Positions 1 to 8,464 of a stretch of 64,000 nucleotides of DNA are shown here, piece after piece. The stretch is from JABWBD01 sp040768665 (GTDB taxonomy: Bacteria; Planctomycetota; Planctomycetia; Pirellulales; Thermoguttaceae). A program made the translations under genes and the position numbers. The stretch's first letter is position 1. Each line of letters begins with the position of its first letter. The notes under the pieces are model-generated. The model saw nothing but the letters and a program-made list of their open reading frames with translations, was not told the DNA's origin and ran no database searches. The stretch is from the NCBI GenBank assembly GCA_040768665.1, contig JAXGMN010000057.1, forward strand, positions 1-64,000. The letters are read 5' to 3'.

Positions 1-95
1 GCCGCCGGCGCCCGCCGCGTGGTAAGCCAGGCCCATGCGGCGGAACCCGCCGCCACCGCCTGGACAAATCCCCGTCGGTTGATGTTGTTTTCCAT
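1..95 (-). CDS. Tat-exported protein, N-terminal fragment
   Basis: Only about 31 codons lie in the window; the gene continues beyond the left edge. The ATG (complement of 93-95) is preceded by AAGGAG with 8 nt spacing. The predicted N-terminus reads MENNINRRGFVQAVAAG, which has the twin-arginine motif (NRRGFVQ) followed by an Ala-rich hydrophobic stretch, so the product is probably exported folded through Tat. It follows two other Tat-signal genes on the same strand, so it may be the last visible member of an exported-enzyme operon. The function of the mature part cannot be judged. Confidence 0.6.
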   Translation of the reverse strand, partial: MENNINRRGFVQAVAAGSAAWAWLTTRRAPA

Positions 96-133
96 AGCGT
101 TGGCTCCTTTTGCGCGAGCAGGCAAAACTTATT

Positions 134-252
134 ACCGTTCACGCACACGGCCGGGGACGGGTCCATTTTTCGGCCAGTCGATGCGATTGGGCGATAGGGA
201 CATTGGCCGAAAACATGGACCTGTCCCCCTCTCTTCCGCGGGCGTGAACGGT
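134..252 (+). repeat. Palindromic intergenic element, copy 1
   Basis: The element has 11-bp terminal inverted repeats, ACCGTTCACGC at 134-144 and GCGTGAACGGT at 242-252. Longer inner arms of about 27 bp (GGGGACGGGTCCAT and ATGGACCTGTCCCC with flanking GGCCGAAAA/TTTTCGGCC) could fold the whole element into one long hairpin. Related copies lie at 10647-10766 (inverted), 21548-21625 (half copy, inverted) and 36391-36513. Short ORFs through it encode recurring peptides such as GRKHGP or PKTWTC; these are judged spurious. No transposase is inside, so it behaves like a MITE or REP-type element. Confidence 0.85.
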
Positions 253-312
253 TAGCAACATTTCCGTCGCCGGTAGATTGGCCGCGAGATCAACCTACGA
301 CGCGGAGAACTC

Positions 313-1671
313 TTACGCCAGATTCTTCGCCAAATAAACCTTGCGGATAGCCAGGACGATGTCGTTCAAATCCTCGTCCGTGAAGTTCGGGTCCATAATC
401 ACGCCGCCGAAGCGGCCGATGATATCGATGGTCCGTGGGCAGCACTCACTTCCATAGCGGATCGCTTTGCCTTGCGGGCTCTGGAACGACGGCCAATCCG
501 GATGGACGGTCACCTTGTTTTCGATCCGGGGATCGGTCGGGAGGATAACCGATCCGCCCGGCCCCGAAGCAGAGATCCCTTCGGCTCGAAGTGCCCGCAG
601 AAACTGGTCGCGTCGCTCCCGGGTTCCGTGGTCCAGAAAAACCGTCACGCCAAGGTCGCCGTCGACGTCCGCCGTCTTGCGCAGTTTCAGCCCCGGCAGG
701 TCGGCGATCCCTTCCCGCACCTTGCGTGCGTTGGCGCGAAGCCGGGAGCAGATCGTTTCCAGTTTCTGGACCTGGCCTTTGAGCACCGCTCCGGTGAACT
801 CGTTCATGCGGAAGTTGCACGATGCAAAGGCGGCCAGCAGGCCCCCTTTGAACTCTTCCTTGTAAGGTGCGCGAAGGACGCCCACGTCGTGGAAGCGGAT
901 GGCACGCTCGAACAACTCCGCGTCGTTGCTCGTCACCGCACCACCCTCGCCTGCGGTGATCGTCTTGCTGAGCTGGAAACTGTTGATGCCGATATCGCCG
1001 ATCGCGCCCAGGTACTTGCCCTTGTAACGGCCGCCGACACACTGGGAAAAATCTTCCAGCACGCGGAGCTTGTGGCCGCGCGCGATTTCCATGATCGGGT
1101 CCATGTCCGCGACGCCGCCCTGCAGGCTGCAAGGAATGATGGCCTTGGTCCGCGGCGTGATCCGGTGCTCGATGTCCTTGGGGTCGATCGCCAGGGACTC
1201 GTCGATCTCGGCGAACACCGGCAGCGCCCCGGCAAGCACGACGGCATCATAATCGGCATACCATGTCCACGCAGGGAGTATGACCTCGTCCCCGGGCCCG
1301 ATCCCCAGGGCGGCGACGGCCGTGTAAAGAGCCGTCGTCCCGGAAGTCACGCCGATCGCGTGCCGGACGCCGAGGTGCTTCGAGTAGGCTGCCTCGAACT
1401 GCAGCGCTTTGGACTCCGGCCCCCGCCAGCGGAAAGGGGCCCTCGATTCGAGAACTTCCAGCAACTCCTGCTTCTCGACGTCGTCGTAGAACTGCGGCCC
1501 GTAGGGCCGCGAGTGGAGCGGAGTCTTCCGCACGGGCGTTCCTCCGTCGACAGCAAGCTTCTCCTTGGTTTCGCCGGCAAGACTCTCGCGATTGCCCAAA
1601 GATCCTGCGAGGATCGACGCGGCGCCAACCGTTGCCAGGAATTCGCGACGGTTTTTCATCGGTTCGCTCAT
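313..1671 (-). CDS. Tat-exported DegT/DnrJ/EryC1-type PLP aminotransferase
   Basis: The protein is a fold-type I PLP enzyme of the sugar-aminotransferase (DegT/DnrJ/EryC1/StrS) family. Visible family marks are the SGTTALYTAV phosphate-binding stretch, EDFSQ (Asp near residue 207) contacting the PLP ring, and SFQLSKTITAGEGG with the Schiff-base lysine near residue 236. The chosen ATG (1671) has AGAAAGG upstream; a longer frame reaches 1773 without a better ribosome site. The N-terminus MSEPMKNRREFLATVG is a twin-arginine signal followed by a hydrophobic segment, which is unusual for a family normally acting on cytosolic sugar nucleotides. It lies about 100 bp downstream of the propeller gene, same strand. 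The substrate is unknown. Confidence 0.88.
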   Translation of the reverse strand: MSEPMKNRREFLATVGAASILAGSLGNRESLAGETKEKLAVDGGTPVRKTPLHSRPYGPQFYDDVEKQELLEVLESRAPFRWRGPESKALQFEAAYSKHLGVRHAIGVTSGTTALYTAVAALGIGPGDEVILPAWTWYADYDAVVLAGALPVFAEIDESLAIDPKDIEHRITPRTKAIIPCSLQGGVADMDPIMEIARGHKLRVLEDFSQCVGGRYKGKYLGAIGDIGINSFQLSKTITAGEGGAVTSNDAELFERAIRFHDVGVLRAPYKEEFKGGLLAAFASCNFRMNEFTGAVLKGQVQKLETICSRLRANARKVREGIADLPGLKLRKTADVDGDLGVTVFLDHGTRERRDQFLRALRAEGISASGPGGSVILPTDPRIENKVTVHPDWPSFQSPQGKAIRYGSECCPRTIDIIGRFGGVIMDPNFTDEDLNDIVLAIRKVYLAKNLA

Positions 1672-1769
1672 CGAACGTGCCTTTCTGAACGCGACAAACA
1701 GGTCTCCACCGCGTAATAGCGGGACACTTTCCGGGCTGCCTCCCCCGACCGCCAGTATATACTGCTCGG

Positions 1770-3050
1770 TCATGGGTTCCTAGTTCCCACGATGCCGCTG
1801 ATGTCGATCAGGTGCAATTGCCGTCCTTCACCCGTATGAGGGGAGTCGATAACGACGCTCCGCCCGTCCGGACTGAACCGAGGATGGGTATCGCAACGCC
1901 ACTCGCCCCGGTATTCGCGTGGCAGATGGAAGCTGCCCAGCGGCACACGCCGTCGGCGCTCGACGTGGTAGAGATAGACGTTCTGGTTCCGACTCTTGTC
2001 CGGGTAGGTATCGTTGAGGATCCAGTCGTTGCCGGGCAGGTAGGTGCAATGGCCGTTCTGCGGCATCGCCTCCTTGCCCACGACCTCCACCTTTCCGCCC
2101 GTCTTGTCTTCGAACAGATAGAATGCCGCTTGATGAGACTCATGCCACGACCAGGCCAGGATATGCTGCGGATCTCGCCAGATGAAGTGCGACGTGCGTC
2201 CCGAAGGATCGACTACCCGCACATCCGACCCGTCTTGCGCCGCTGTCAGCATCCGCGTGCCGCCCTTCCACTCCGGAAACCCCCAACGGTGAAGGAACTC
2301 GAATCGCGAACCGTCCGGGCTGACCAGCAGGTGGTTGAAGTAGTGCTTCGCCTTGGAGAGATCCTCTCGTTCATACGGCAAGCGAGCGATATCCGCCAGC
2401 GAGACCACAAGCCGTTGTTCGCCCGTCTCCAGGTCTACCTGAAAGACCCCTGAGTCGGCCGGGGCAAGAACATCCCGGTTCGGATCCGGCAAACCGGGGT
2501 AGCCGTAGCCCGGACGCATCTCGTTCACACGGCGGAAGTCCGGTGCCACACCCCAGCGGCCGTCGGGGCTGACCGTATAGACGGGGTGCGGGATGGTCCG
2601 CTTCTTTCTGGTGAATACGTCGAGAATGTGACAGACGAACCGATCGCCCTGCCGGTCGTTCCAGATTACCTCACTCTTGGAGCCAGGCCGCCACTGAAGC
2701 ATGCACCCCTGCTGCCAACACCAGGCCTGCGACTGCCCCAACTCGATCCACTTGTCGCCGTCGGCCAGATCGACCATCCCGATCTTGATCACGTCGTCAG
2801 GCGTCGGCGAGCGGTGCTCGAAGTCCACTTCCATCCCAAGCACATACCGGCAGGTTGGATCGAACTCGAGTTTGTCGTAGTATCCGAACCAGTGGTGCTT
2901 GGGCCCGCGCGTGATCTGCCGGACCGGAGGAAGCTCTTGCCGGTCTCCCGCAGCAATGGCGATTCGCGAAATCAGGCAGCCCCCGATCCCGGTGCACAGC
3001 GAGGTCTTGAGAAAACTCCGGCGGTTTGACGCGGCTGACGGAAACGTCAT
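1770..3050 (-). CDS. Tat-exported beta-propeller protein (TolB/oligogalacturonate-lyase-like)
   Basis: The predicted protein has about 426 residues. Its N-terminus (NRRSFLKTSLCTGIGG) is a Tat signal. The mature part has repeated propeller-blade patterns such as VSPDGRWGV, VSPDGSRFEF and FSPDGRSVV, and begins with a GPKHHWFGYYDK motif. Blade spacing resembles TolB-like or oligogalacturonate-lyase-like propellers, but no catalytic signature is recognised, so a periplasmic binding or lyase role is only inferred. The ATG at 3050 has AGGAG 8-9 nt upstream; the frame is open to 3122 but the extension lacks a ribosome site. It is probably the first gene of a leftward operon with the aminotransferase and the partial Tat gene. 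Confidence 0.75.
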   Translation of the reverse strand: MTFPSAASNRRSFLKTSLCTGIGGCLISRIAIAAGDRQELPPVRQITRGPKHHWFGYYDKLEFDPTCRYVLGMEVDFEHRSPTPDDVIKIGMVDLADGDKWIELGQSQAWCWQQGCMLQWRPGSKSEVIWNDRQGDRFVCHILDVFTRKKRTIPHPVYTVSPDGRWGVAPDFRRVNEMRPGYGYPGLPDPNRDVLAPADSGVFQVDLETGEQRLVVSLADIARLPYEREDLSKAKHYFNHLLVSPDGSRFEFLHRWGFPEWKGGTRMLTAAQDGSDVRVVDPSGRTSHFIWRDPQHILAWSWHESHQAAFYLFEDKTGGKVEVVGKEAMPQNGHCTYLPGNDWILNDTYPDKSRNQNVYLYHVERRRRVPLGSFHLPREYRGEWRCDTHPRFSPDGRSVVIDSPHTGEGRQLHLIDISGIVGTRNP

Positions 3051-3123
3051 GGTGGGACTCCTGGAAGGGTGAGACGGCCGGCAAATGCCGACCATTGTAA
3101 CCCCGAGTCCCCCCGGCCTCAAA

Positions 3124-3894
3124 TCATCGCGTCACGGTGCGCGAGGTTTCGGGCGAGGTAAACATGCCGGTGAACGAATTGAAGACGCGGGCCAGTCCTT
3201 GCGCCGGCTCCTCCGCCACAAAGAGCCAATCGCCCGGTTTCAGCTTGTGGTTTGTGGGGCTGTTCGCCTCGCGAGATACCGTTTCCCAGTCGACCGGCAG
3301 GATCTGCTCGCTGAGATAGCGCGATGGATCGGGGCGTGCAATCCAGATCATCTTGCTGGACACGCCCGGCACGTTCGCCAAAGCGTCTTTTACCGTCAGT
3401 GCACCCTTGATTGGGACGCGTGTGAGACGCTTCGCGCCGCTTTCGTCAACGGTGACGAGATAGTACTCCGACAACATCAACTCAACGATCTGCTTCGCCG
3501 ATTCTGAAACGGCCACCGCCTGCTCGATCGCCTGCTGTGCCTCGCGGAGCGTCTTGCCGGCGATCTGGATCTTCCCGTGGCCGGCGATTTCCACGGTCCC
3601 ATCCTGGCCAACGTAGTAGGTCTGTGTGACGCTTGCAGTCGTTCCGTCGGCCAGCCGCACCTGGATCACCTCGTTGGCCTCGATGCGTTCCCGGGAAAGC
3701 GAAGCTTCCAGTTCCTCGCGTGGCGGTTCCACGAAAGCAACGGCCGGGTGTTGCGGGATGGCGCTGACACAACCCGCCTGGATCGTGATCGCCACGATGA
3801 CCAGACCCGTGGCCATAAGAATCCGACACTCCGCCGGCCGTCGGCCGAACGGACGGAGATTGGGCGATGGTCCGCCGTTTGAAGATCGAGCCAT
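3124..3894 (-). CDS. Polysaccharide export lipoprotein (Wza/poly_export family)
   Basis: The protein has 256 residues. An N-terminal hydrophobic stretch ends in a lipobox (IQAGC, Cys near residue 42), predicting a lipoprotein. The segment IEANEVIQVRLADGTTASVTQTYYVG followed by DGTVEIAGHGKIQIAGKTLREAQQAIE is the usual poly_export pattern (beta strands then an assembly helix), and the C-terminal half (VTVKDALANVPGV, KLKPGDWLFV) resembles an SLBB-type soluble ligand-binding domain. Such proteins form outer-membrane polysaccharide export channels. It is 46 kb from the polysaccharide locus at the right edge, so any shared pathway is inference. Only 73 bp separate its stop from the start of the downstream propeller gene. 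Confidence 0.8.
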   Translation of the reverse strand: MARSSNGGPSPNLRPFGRRPAECRILMATGLVIVAITIQAGCVSAIPQHPAVAFVEPPREELEASLSRERIEANEVIQVRLADGTTASVTQTYYVGQDGTVEIAGHGKIQIAGKTLREAQQAIEQAVAVSESAKQIVELMLSEYYLVTVDESGAKRLTRVPIKGALTVKDALANVPGVSSKMIWIARPDPSRYLSEQILPVDWETVSREANSPTNHKLKPGDWLFVAEEPAQGLARVFNSFTGMFTSPETSRTVTR

Positions 3895-4098
3895 GGCAGC
3901 GTCCTTTCACGATAGAGAGCCGGGCGGGGATGATACCGGCGTTCGGGAATCGATGTCAATTGGGGTTCGTGGCCACTTTCGACAGGCATGACCGGTGCTG
4001 CGACCGCTGCTCGTGCTCTTGGCCCCGCTGCGCTTGCCAAATTTTCCAGGCATGGCTAAATTAACCCTAGGGAATACACGACACCGGGGTGCCAATCC

Positions 4099-4971
4099 AT
4101 GGGAATTCTGGATCGCCTCACGCCCATTTTCGGCCAGGGCAAGCTCGATGTGAAAGACCGTTTTGAATTGTTGCGCGAGGCGATCTCGGGCACGATGTCG
4201 AAGTTCTACCGGGCTCGAGACCGGAAGAACGACCGTGTTGTCGGGCTCAAGATCCTCGACCGCGCGAAGACGGCCGCGTTCGAGGCCCGCTTCAAGGGGC
4301 TCAACAAACCGACGGAGGGCCAGATCGCCATCCAGTTTCACCACCCGACAATTGTCGAAACCTTCGAGCACGGCATGACAACCGAGGGTGCGCAATATCT
4401 CGTGATGGAATTCCTGGAAGGAAAGGGCCTGAACTCGCTTTTGGTCGCCCGTGACGACCAGCTCAACGGGCGTCGGCTGAAGTACATCCGTCAAGTGGCC
4501 GAGGCCCTCAGCACCGTTCACTCGCTTGGGTTTATCCACCGCGACGTCTGTCCCCGAAACCTGATCCTTACGGGCGACGGGGAGACGATGAAACTCACGG
4601 ATTTCGGGTTGTCCGTGCCTGCCACGCCGCCGTTCATGCAACCGGGCAACCGGACGGGCACGCCCAACTACATGGCTCCCGAACTGGTACGTCGCTACCG
4701 AACGGACCAGCGGCTCGACGTTTTCTCCTTCGGAGTGACGGCATTTGAGATTTGCACGAACGAGTTGCCCTGGCTGCGAGGCACGACCGGCATGGCGGCC
4801 ATGACTCACGACCGCCCGCCTGTCGATATTCGCCAATATCGGCCGCAAATTCATCCGGATCTGGCCAAAGCGATTCACGCCTGCATCGAGCCTGAGTTGA
4901 AGAAGCGATGCCCCTCGATGGACGAGTTCCTCCAGATGATTCAGAAAGTCGATTCCGAAGACGAATCCTAA
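4099..4971 (+). CDS. Serine/threonine protein kinase with atypical catalytic loop
   Basis: This is a 290-residue single-domain Hanks-type kinase without a membrane segment. Visible motifs are the ATP-anchoring lysine in VGLKIL (about K51), the catalytic loop HRDVCPRN (147-154), DFG (168-170) and APE (193-195). The general-base Asp and metal-binding Asn are present, but the lysine normally following HRDx is Cys, and the glycine-rich loop (EAISGTMSKFY) is poorly conserved. The sequence is short enough that a sensor domain is absent, so partners must come from elsewhere. The upstream gene is divergent and tRNA-Ala follows 110 bp downstream. Substrate unknown. Confidence 0.9.
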   Translation: MGILDRLTPIFGQGKLDVKDRFELLREAISGTMSKFYRARDRKNDRVVGLKILDRAKTAAFEARFKGLNKPTEGQIAIQFHHPTIVETFEHGMTTEGAQYLVMEFLEGKGLNSLLVARDDQLNGRRLKYIRQVAEALSTVHSLGFIHRDVCPRNLILTGDGETMKLTDFGLSVPATPPFMQPGNRTGTPNYMAPELVRRYRTDQRLDVFSFGVTAFEICTNELPWLRGTTGMAAMTHDRPPVDIRQYRPQIHPDLAKAIHACIEPELKKRCPSMDEFLQMIQKVDSEDES

Positions 4972-5081
4972 GACAACGCTGGCGAGGGGGTATTTCATTC
5001 CTTGACGGCTCCACTGGGTAACGCTACATTGATGACGTGTGGTGGAGATTAGAGTGTCGCCGCACCACGAATCGCCAAATT

Positions 5082-5154
5082 GGGGGATTAGCTCAGTTGG
5101 GAGAGCGTCTGGCTGGCAGCCAGAAGGTCAGCGGTTCGAGCCCGCTATCCTCCA
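5082..5154 (+). tRNA. tRNA-Ala, anticodon GGC
   Basis: A full cloverleaf is visible: acceptor GGGGGAT/ATCCTCC, D arm GCTC...GAGC, anticodon stem TCTGG/CCAGA around loop CTGGCAG, and T arm AGCGG-TTCGAGC-CCGCT. The anticodon GGC reads GCC. The acceptor has a G3:U70 wobble pair, the classic alanyl-tRNA synthetase identity element, and the discriminator is A. CCA is not encoded. Confidence 0.96.
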
Positions 5155-5162
5155 CTTGAAAG

Positions 5163-5197
5163 CCCTTGCGTGACAACGAGTTACGCAAGGGTTTTTT
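5163..5197 (+). terminator. Rho-independent terminator after tRNA-Ala
   Basis: A perfect 9-bp stem CCCTTGCGT/ACGCAAGGG with an 11-nt loop is followed by six T residues (5192-5197). It lies 8 nt past the tRNA end. Confidence 0.9.
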
Positions 5198-5289
5198 ATT
5201 GCTCACGGAAGATGCTATTCGGTCGGTGAGCCGTGCCCGGTGCTAAGGTGCCGGGAGTTCCGTGTCCAAGACAATGAGGAGAACGAGCA

Positions 5290-5778
5290 ATGAACGCCAA
5301 AGACGTGATGCGCGAGGTTGCCGAGATGAGTCACATGGTCGTGCGGTTCTACATCGAGGATCTCAGCGACGCCGACTTGCTGGTCCGCTCGGTGCCGGGA
5401 ACGAATCACATCGCCTGGCAGATGGGCCATCTCGTTACGGGCACGGCCGCGATGGTCCGGGCGCTGGGCCGGACCGGGCCGGATCTGCCCGCCGGTTTCG
5501 AGGAAGCCTACACCAAAGAGACCGCTTCCAGCGACGAGCCATCGAAATTCCATACCAAGGCCGAATACATGGCGCTGATGGACGGGGTGAAGGCAGCCAC
5601 CTTGGCTGCGATCGACGCCACTCCCGACACCGAACTCGCCGCTCCCGGTCCCGAATCGATGCGCGAATATGCGCCGACGGTCGCCTCGGTCCTGACACTC
5701 CTCGGCTCGCACTGGCTGATGCACGCGGGCCAGTTCGTCCCCATCCGCCGCAAGTTGGGCAAACCGGCGCTGTTCTGA
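5290..5778 (+). CDS. DinB-like four-helix-bundle metal-binding protein
   Basis: The 162-residue protein fits the DinB/YfiT superfamily in length and layout. The characteristic histidines of a metal site are present: one in WQMGHLV near residue 49 and a pair in GSHWLMHAGQF near the C-terminus. Members include thiol-dependent S-transferases and many proteins of unknown substrate. The start follows GAGGAGAACGAGCA. It converges on the lyase gene with only 13 bp between the stops; no partner gene points to a specific reaction. Confidence 0.8.
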   Translation: MNAKDVMREVAEMSHMVVRFYIEDLSDADLLVRSVPGTNHIAWQMGHLVTGTAAMVRALGRTGPDLPAGFEEAYTKETASSDEPSKFHTKAEYMALMDGVKAATLAAIDATPDTELAAPGPESMREYAPTVASVLTLLGSHWLMHAGQFVPIRRKLGKPALF

Positions 5779-5791
5779 AGAACGCCATCGG

Positions 5792-8464
5792 TCAAGGCTT
5801 ACTGGGGGTTGGTTGGTTTTCCACGGCAAATGTCCAGGCCGGTTTGCGGTTCTGCACCGATATCACGGCAAAATGGGCGGTGATATCCTTCTGGCCGCCG
5901 GAGATGGAAGCCTGCAGTGTTCCGGTATCCAGCATCGACATGACGTAATCCTGGCCGATCGCCGTTTCGATCAGCAGGACGCCGGATGGATCCACAAGCT
6001 TCACGCCGCGGACAAACGGTTCACTTCGCCCGTGGCCCTCGAAAACCGAAATGAACGTCCTTGGGCCCTCGCCCTCGCAACGACGGACGATGTAGGGGAT
6101 CGTCGCACCGATGTCGGAATTCTTCCAGTCGCGTTGGCCCCAGCCGTCGGCCACCAATGCGCGCTCGCCCGGCTGGCCGACGTTCCAGGCCACGCACGTC
6201 ATGTCGGCGGTGGATTTCCAGGTGGCTCGCCACACAGCGGAGCCGTCGGCCGCGCGAATGTTCTCGAAATCGTATAGCTTTTCCCCCGCGACGGACTGGA
6301 GTTTCAGGTCGAGCACTTCACACGCGCCGGTGGCGGCATGATAGACGTAGTCCTGCCGCCTGCCGCCTTCGACGCGGAAAAAGTCGACGGCGTAATTTTG
6401 GCCGCCGCCGTGGTCAATCAGCGCCGCGGTGCGGCGGTACCGTTTCGCCTGGGGATACGCGAGCGACGACGCCTCCATCGCCTTGACGTGCTTGGAGGTC
6501 TTGAAGAACAGCACCTCGCCGCCACGGTCTCTTGCGACCTGGTCCTTCTCGTCCAACACCACCGTGTTATGCGCAACCGTGCGCATGGTCATGTGTTTCA
6601 ACGGATGGTCCCACAGGTAGCCGAGATCAGAGAGCAACTCGTGGCCCTGCTTCCAGTAGTACAGGTTCAGGCTGTCGTAATGATGATGGTTGCCCCAATG
6701 GCTTGCGCTCAGGGTCAGCAGGCTCTCCCGGCCGTCGGCACCTGTGCGCAAATGCCCGATCCGCAGTTCCGGCGGACACCAGTCCGGAAGCGACAGCATC
6801 GGCGAGGTTCGCCGTTCGAGGCCCGGCTCGCGGGCATAGATCGCAAGGCCGGAGCCCGGCAGCTCTTCGAGTAGTTCCCGCCGCGCCATGTCCCCGGCAG
6901 CGTGGCCGGCCTTGGTGCGGCCCGTGCCGATGGTTTCCTTGAGCAGCGCGAGGTACTCCGGCCGCTCGGGATAGTTGCTGACCATCAATTCGATGAAGTT
7001 CGCACCGAGGCTCGCCGTAGGCGAGGAATCGGCGTAAGGCGGGTAGCGGAGATCGCCCTGCAAGCCGCGAAAGAAACACTCCCAAACGCGCTCGTAGGCC
7101 GTGCCATGATACAGATCGAGCGAGTCGATGCAGTTGCCGGCCGCGTCGTGGTAGCCGGGGGGATCGCTGTAGCCGCGAAAAGCCTGGGCCAGGTCCCAGA
7201 TTCCGCCGAGCGTCATCGTGCCGTAGGCGGGGGACTCGGAGGTCGCGCCGTCGGGCAAGAACCAGCCGTCGACGGTTTGCTGAAAGCCCTCCAGGCCGAA
7301 CCGGACCAGGTCCGGATGGCCGACACACATACCGACCAGCGCGGCGGCCGTGCGGTTGCTGACCGATTTGTTGTTGATCTGCTTGTCGGACACGAGGAGG
7401 ATTGTGCTCTCCAGCAACAGGTCTCGCTCGATCTTGCCGCGATCGACCTCGCTGTAGACAGGGGCGCCATCGGCATCCTTCGCACTGCAAGTCCAGTCGT
7501 ATGCCTCGACCACCTGGCGGACGAACCCGGATTCCATGCCGACTCCGCCCGCGCGACCCGCGCTCCAGTATCCGGTGTGCAGCCGGCGGTCGGGTTGGTT
7601 GGGGGGAGGGCACAGCTCGGGCTCGGGCAGTTTCTGAATATTGAGCGAGGCAAGGCGCGGGTCCATATCGGCATATTCGCCGTAGCCCACGTGGACGAGC
7701 CACTGGGGATAGCAGTCGGCGAACCGCAAAAGGATTTCGCGGCACGCATGGGCGTACTCGGGCTTGCCGGTGAGCAGGTGCGCCTCGGCAAGAGTCCGGC
7801 AGTACCCGGCGATCCATTTCACTTTTCGCGAGCGGACATTGGCGGTGAAGCTGGGCCGGCCGGTCTTGTAGCCGAAGATGACGAACGTCTCGCCGCCGCA
7901 GAACGTGATCGTCTGCGGTTCTCCCCACCGGGTTGTCAACACGATGTCTTCCGGGAACTTGTCGTTTGGAAAGACCTCCCGGCACATGGTACAGCGGATG
8001 TGATCGGGGTCGTCGAGGCTCCATGCCCAGAGGCCATGGGGATGGACCGGCTTGCCCTGGGCGCGGCACGACGGGCAGGGCGTCCAGAGAGGATCGCCGG
8101 GCGTGGTCCGGGGAATCATGTTGGCGAGGAAATCCGGCGAGATTCGATCGAGGTGCCGCCTGGCGTCTCGTTCGATGCCCTCGGCGTATTTCTTCGCCCA
8201 GGCATACTGCCGGATGTTTGCCTTGGCGCGGTCGACGTCCGCGGGCTTGAGCGTCGTGCACGGGTGTTTGACGGTATTGCCATAGCGCTGCCATGCCGAC
8301 CAATCGAGCAACGGATCCGGCGAGCCGCCGCAGGCATCCGAAGCGATACCGATCCAAAGCCCGGCCATCGCTGCCGTTCCAACCAACCAAGGCACTCGCG
8401 TCGTTCTCATCATCATTTCGACGATCTGCAACGCGGCGGCGACGAGCAGCGGGAGGGTTTTCAT
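5792..8464 (-). CDS. Heparinase II/III-like polysaccharide lyase, exported
   Basis: A protein of about 890 residues. The N-terminal half is alpha-helical and toroid-like, with a CPSC...CTMC cysteine pattern (CPSCRAQGKPVHPHG and IRCTMCREVF) that may bind a metal. The C-terminal half carries the heparinase II/III signature: SHWGNHHHYDSLNLYYW, DLGYLWDHPLKHM and RTVAHNTVVLDEK, with candidate catalytic Tyr/His. Such enzymes cleave uronic-acid polysaccharides such as heparan, alginate or ulvan-like polymers by beta-elimination. The start at 8464 is preceded by GGAG; a later start in the MMMRTTRVPW stretch would give a tidier signal peptide, so the exact N-terminus is uncertain. The frame is open to 8632 but that part is not protein-like. 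Confidence 0.85.
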   Translation of the reverse strand: MKTLPLLVAAALQIVEMMMRTTRVPWLVGTAAMAGLWIGIASDACGGSPDPLLDWSAWQRYGNTVKHPCTTLKPADVDRAKANIRQYAWAKKYAEGIERDARRHLDRISPDFLANMIPRTTPGDPLWTPCPSCRAQGKPVHPHGLWAWSLDDPDHIRCTMCREVFPNDKFPEDIVLTTRWGEPQTITFCGGETFVIFGYKTGRPSFTANVRSRKVKWIAGYCRTLAEAHLLTGKPEYAHACREILLRFADCYPQWLVHVGYGEYADMDPRLASLNIQKLPEPELCPPPNQPDRRLHTGYWSAGRAGGVGMESGFVRQVVEAYDWTCSAKDADGAPVYSEVDRGKIERDLLLESTILLVSDKQINNKSVSNRTAAALVGMCVGHPDLVRFGLEGFQQTVDGWFLPDGATSESPAYGTMTLGGIWDLAQAFRGYSDPPGYHDAAGNCIDSLDLYHGTAYERVWECFFRGLQGDLRYPPYADSSPTASLGANFIELMVSNYPERPEYLALLKETIGTGRTKAGHAAGDMARRELLEELPGSGLAIYAREPGLERRTSPMLSLPDWCPPELRIGHLRTGADGRESLLTLSASHWGNHHHYDSLNLYYWKQGHELLSDLGYLWDHPLKHMTMRTVAHNTVVLDEKDQVARDRGGEVLFFKTSKHVKAMEASSLAYPQAKRYRRTAALIDHGGGQNYAVDFFRVEGGRRQDYVYHAATGACEVLDLKLQSVAGEKLYDFENIRAADGSAVWRATWKSTADMTCVAWNVGQPGERALVADGWGQRDWKNSDIGATIPYIVRRCEGEGPRTFISVFEGHGRSEPFVRGVKLVDPSGVLLIETAIGQDYVMSMLDTGTLQASISGGQKDITAHFAVISVQNRKPAWTFAVENQPTPSKP

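Noticed and set aside
472..1716. Plus-strand ORF of 414 codons
   Set aside because: It is antisense to the aminotransferase, which has a clear family match.
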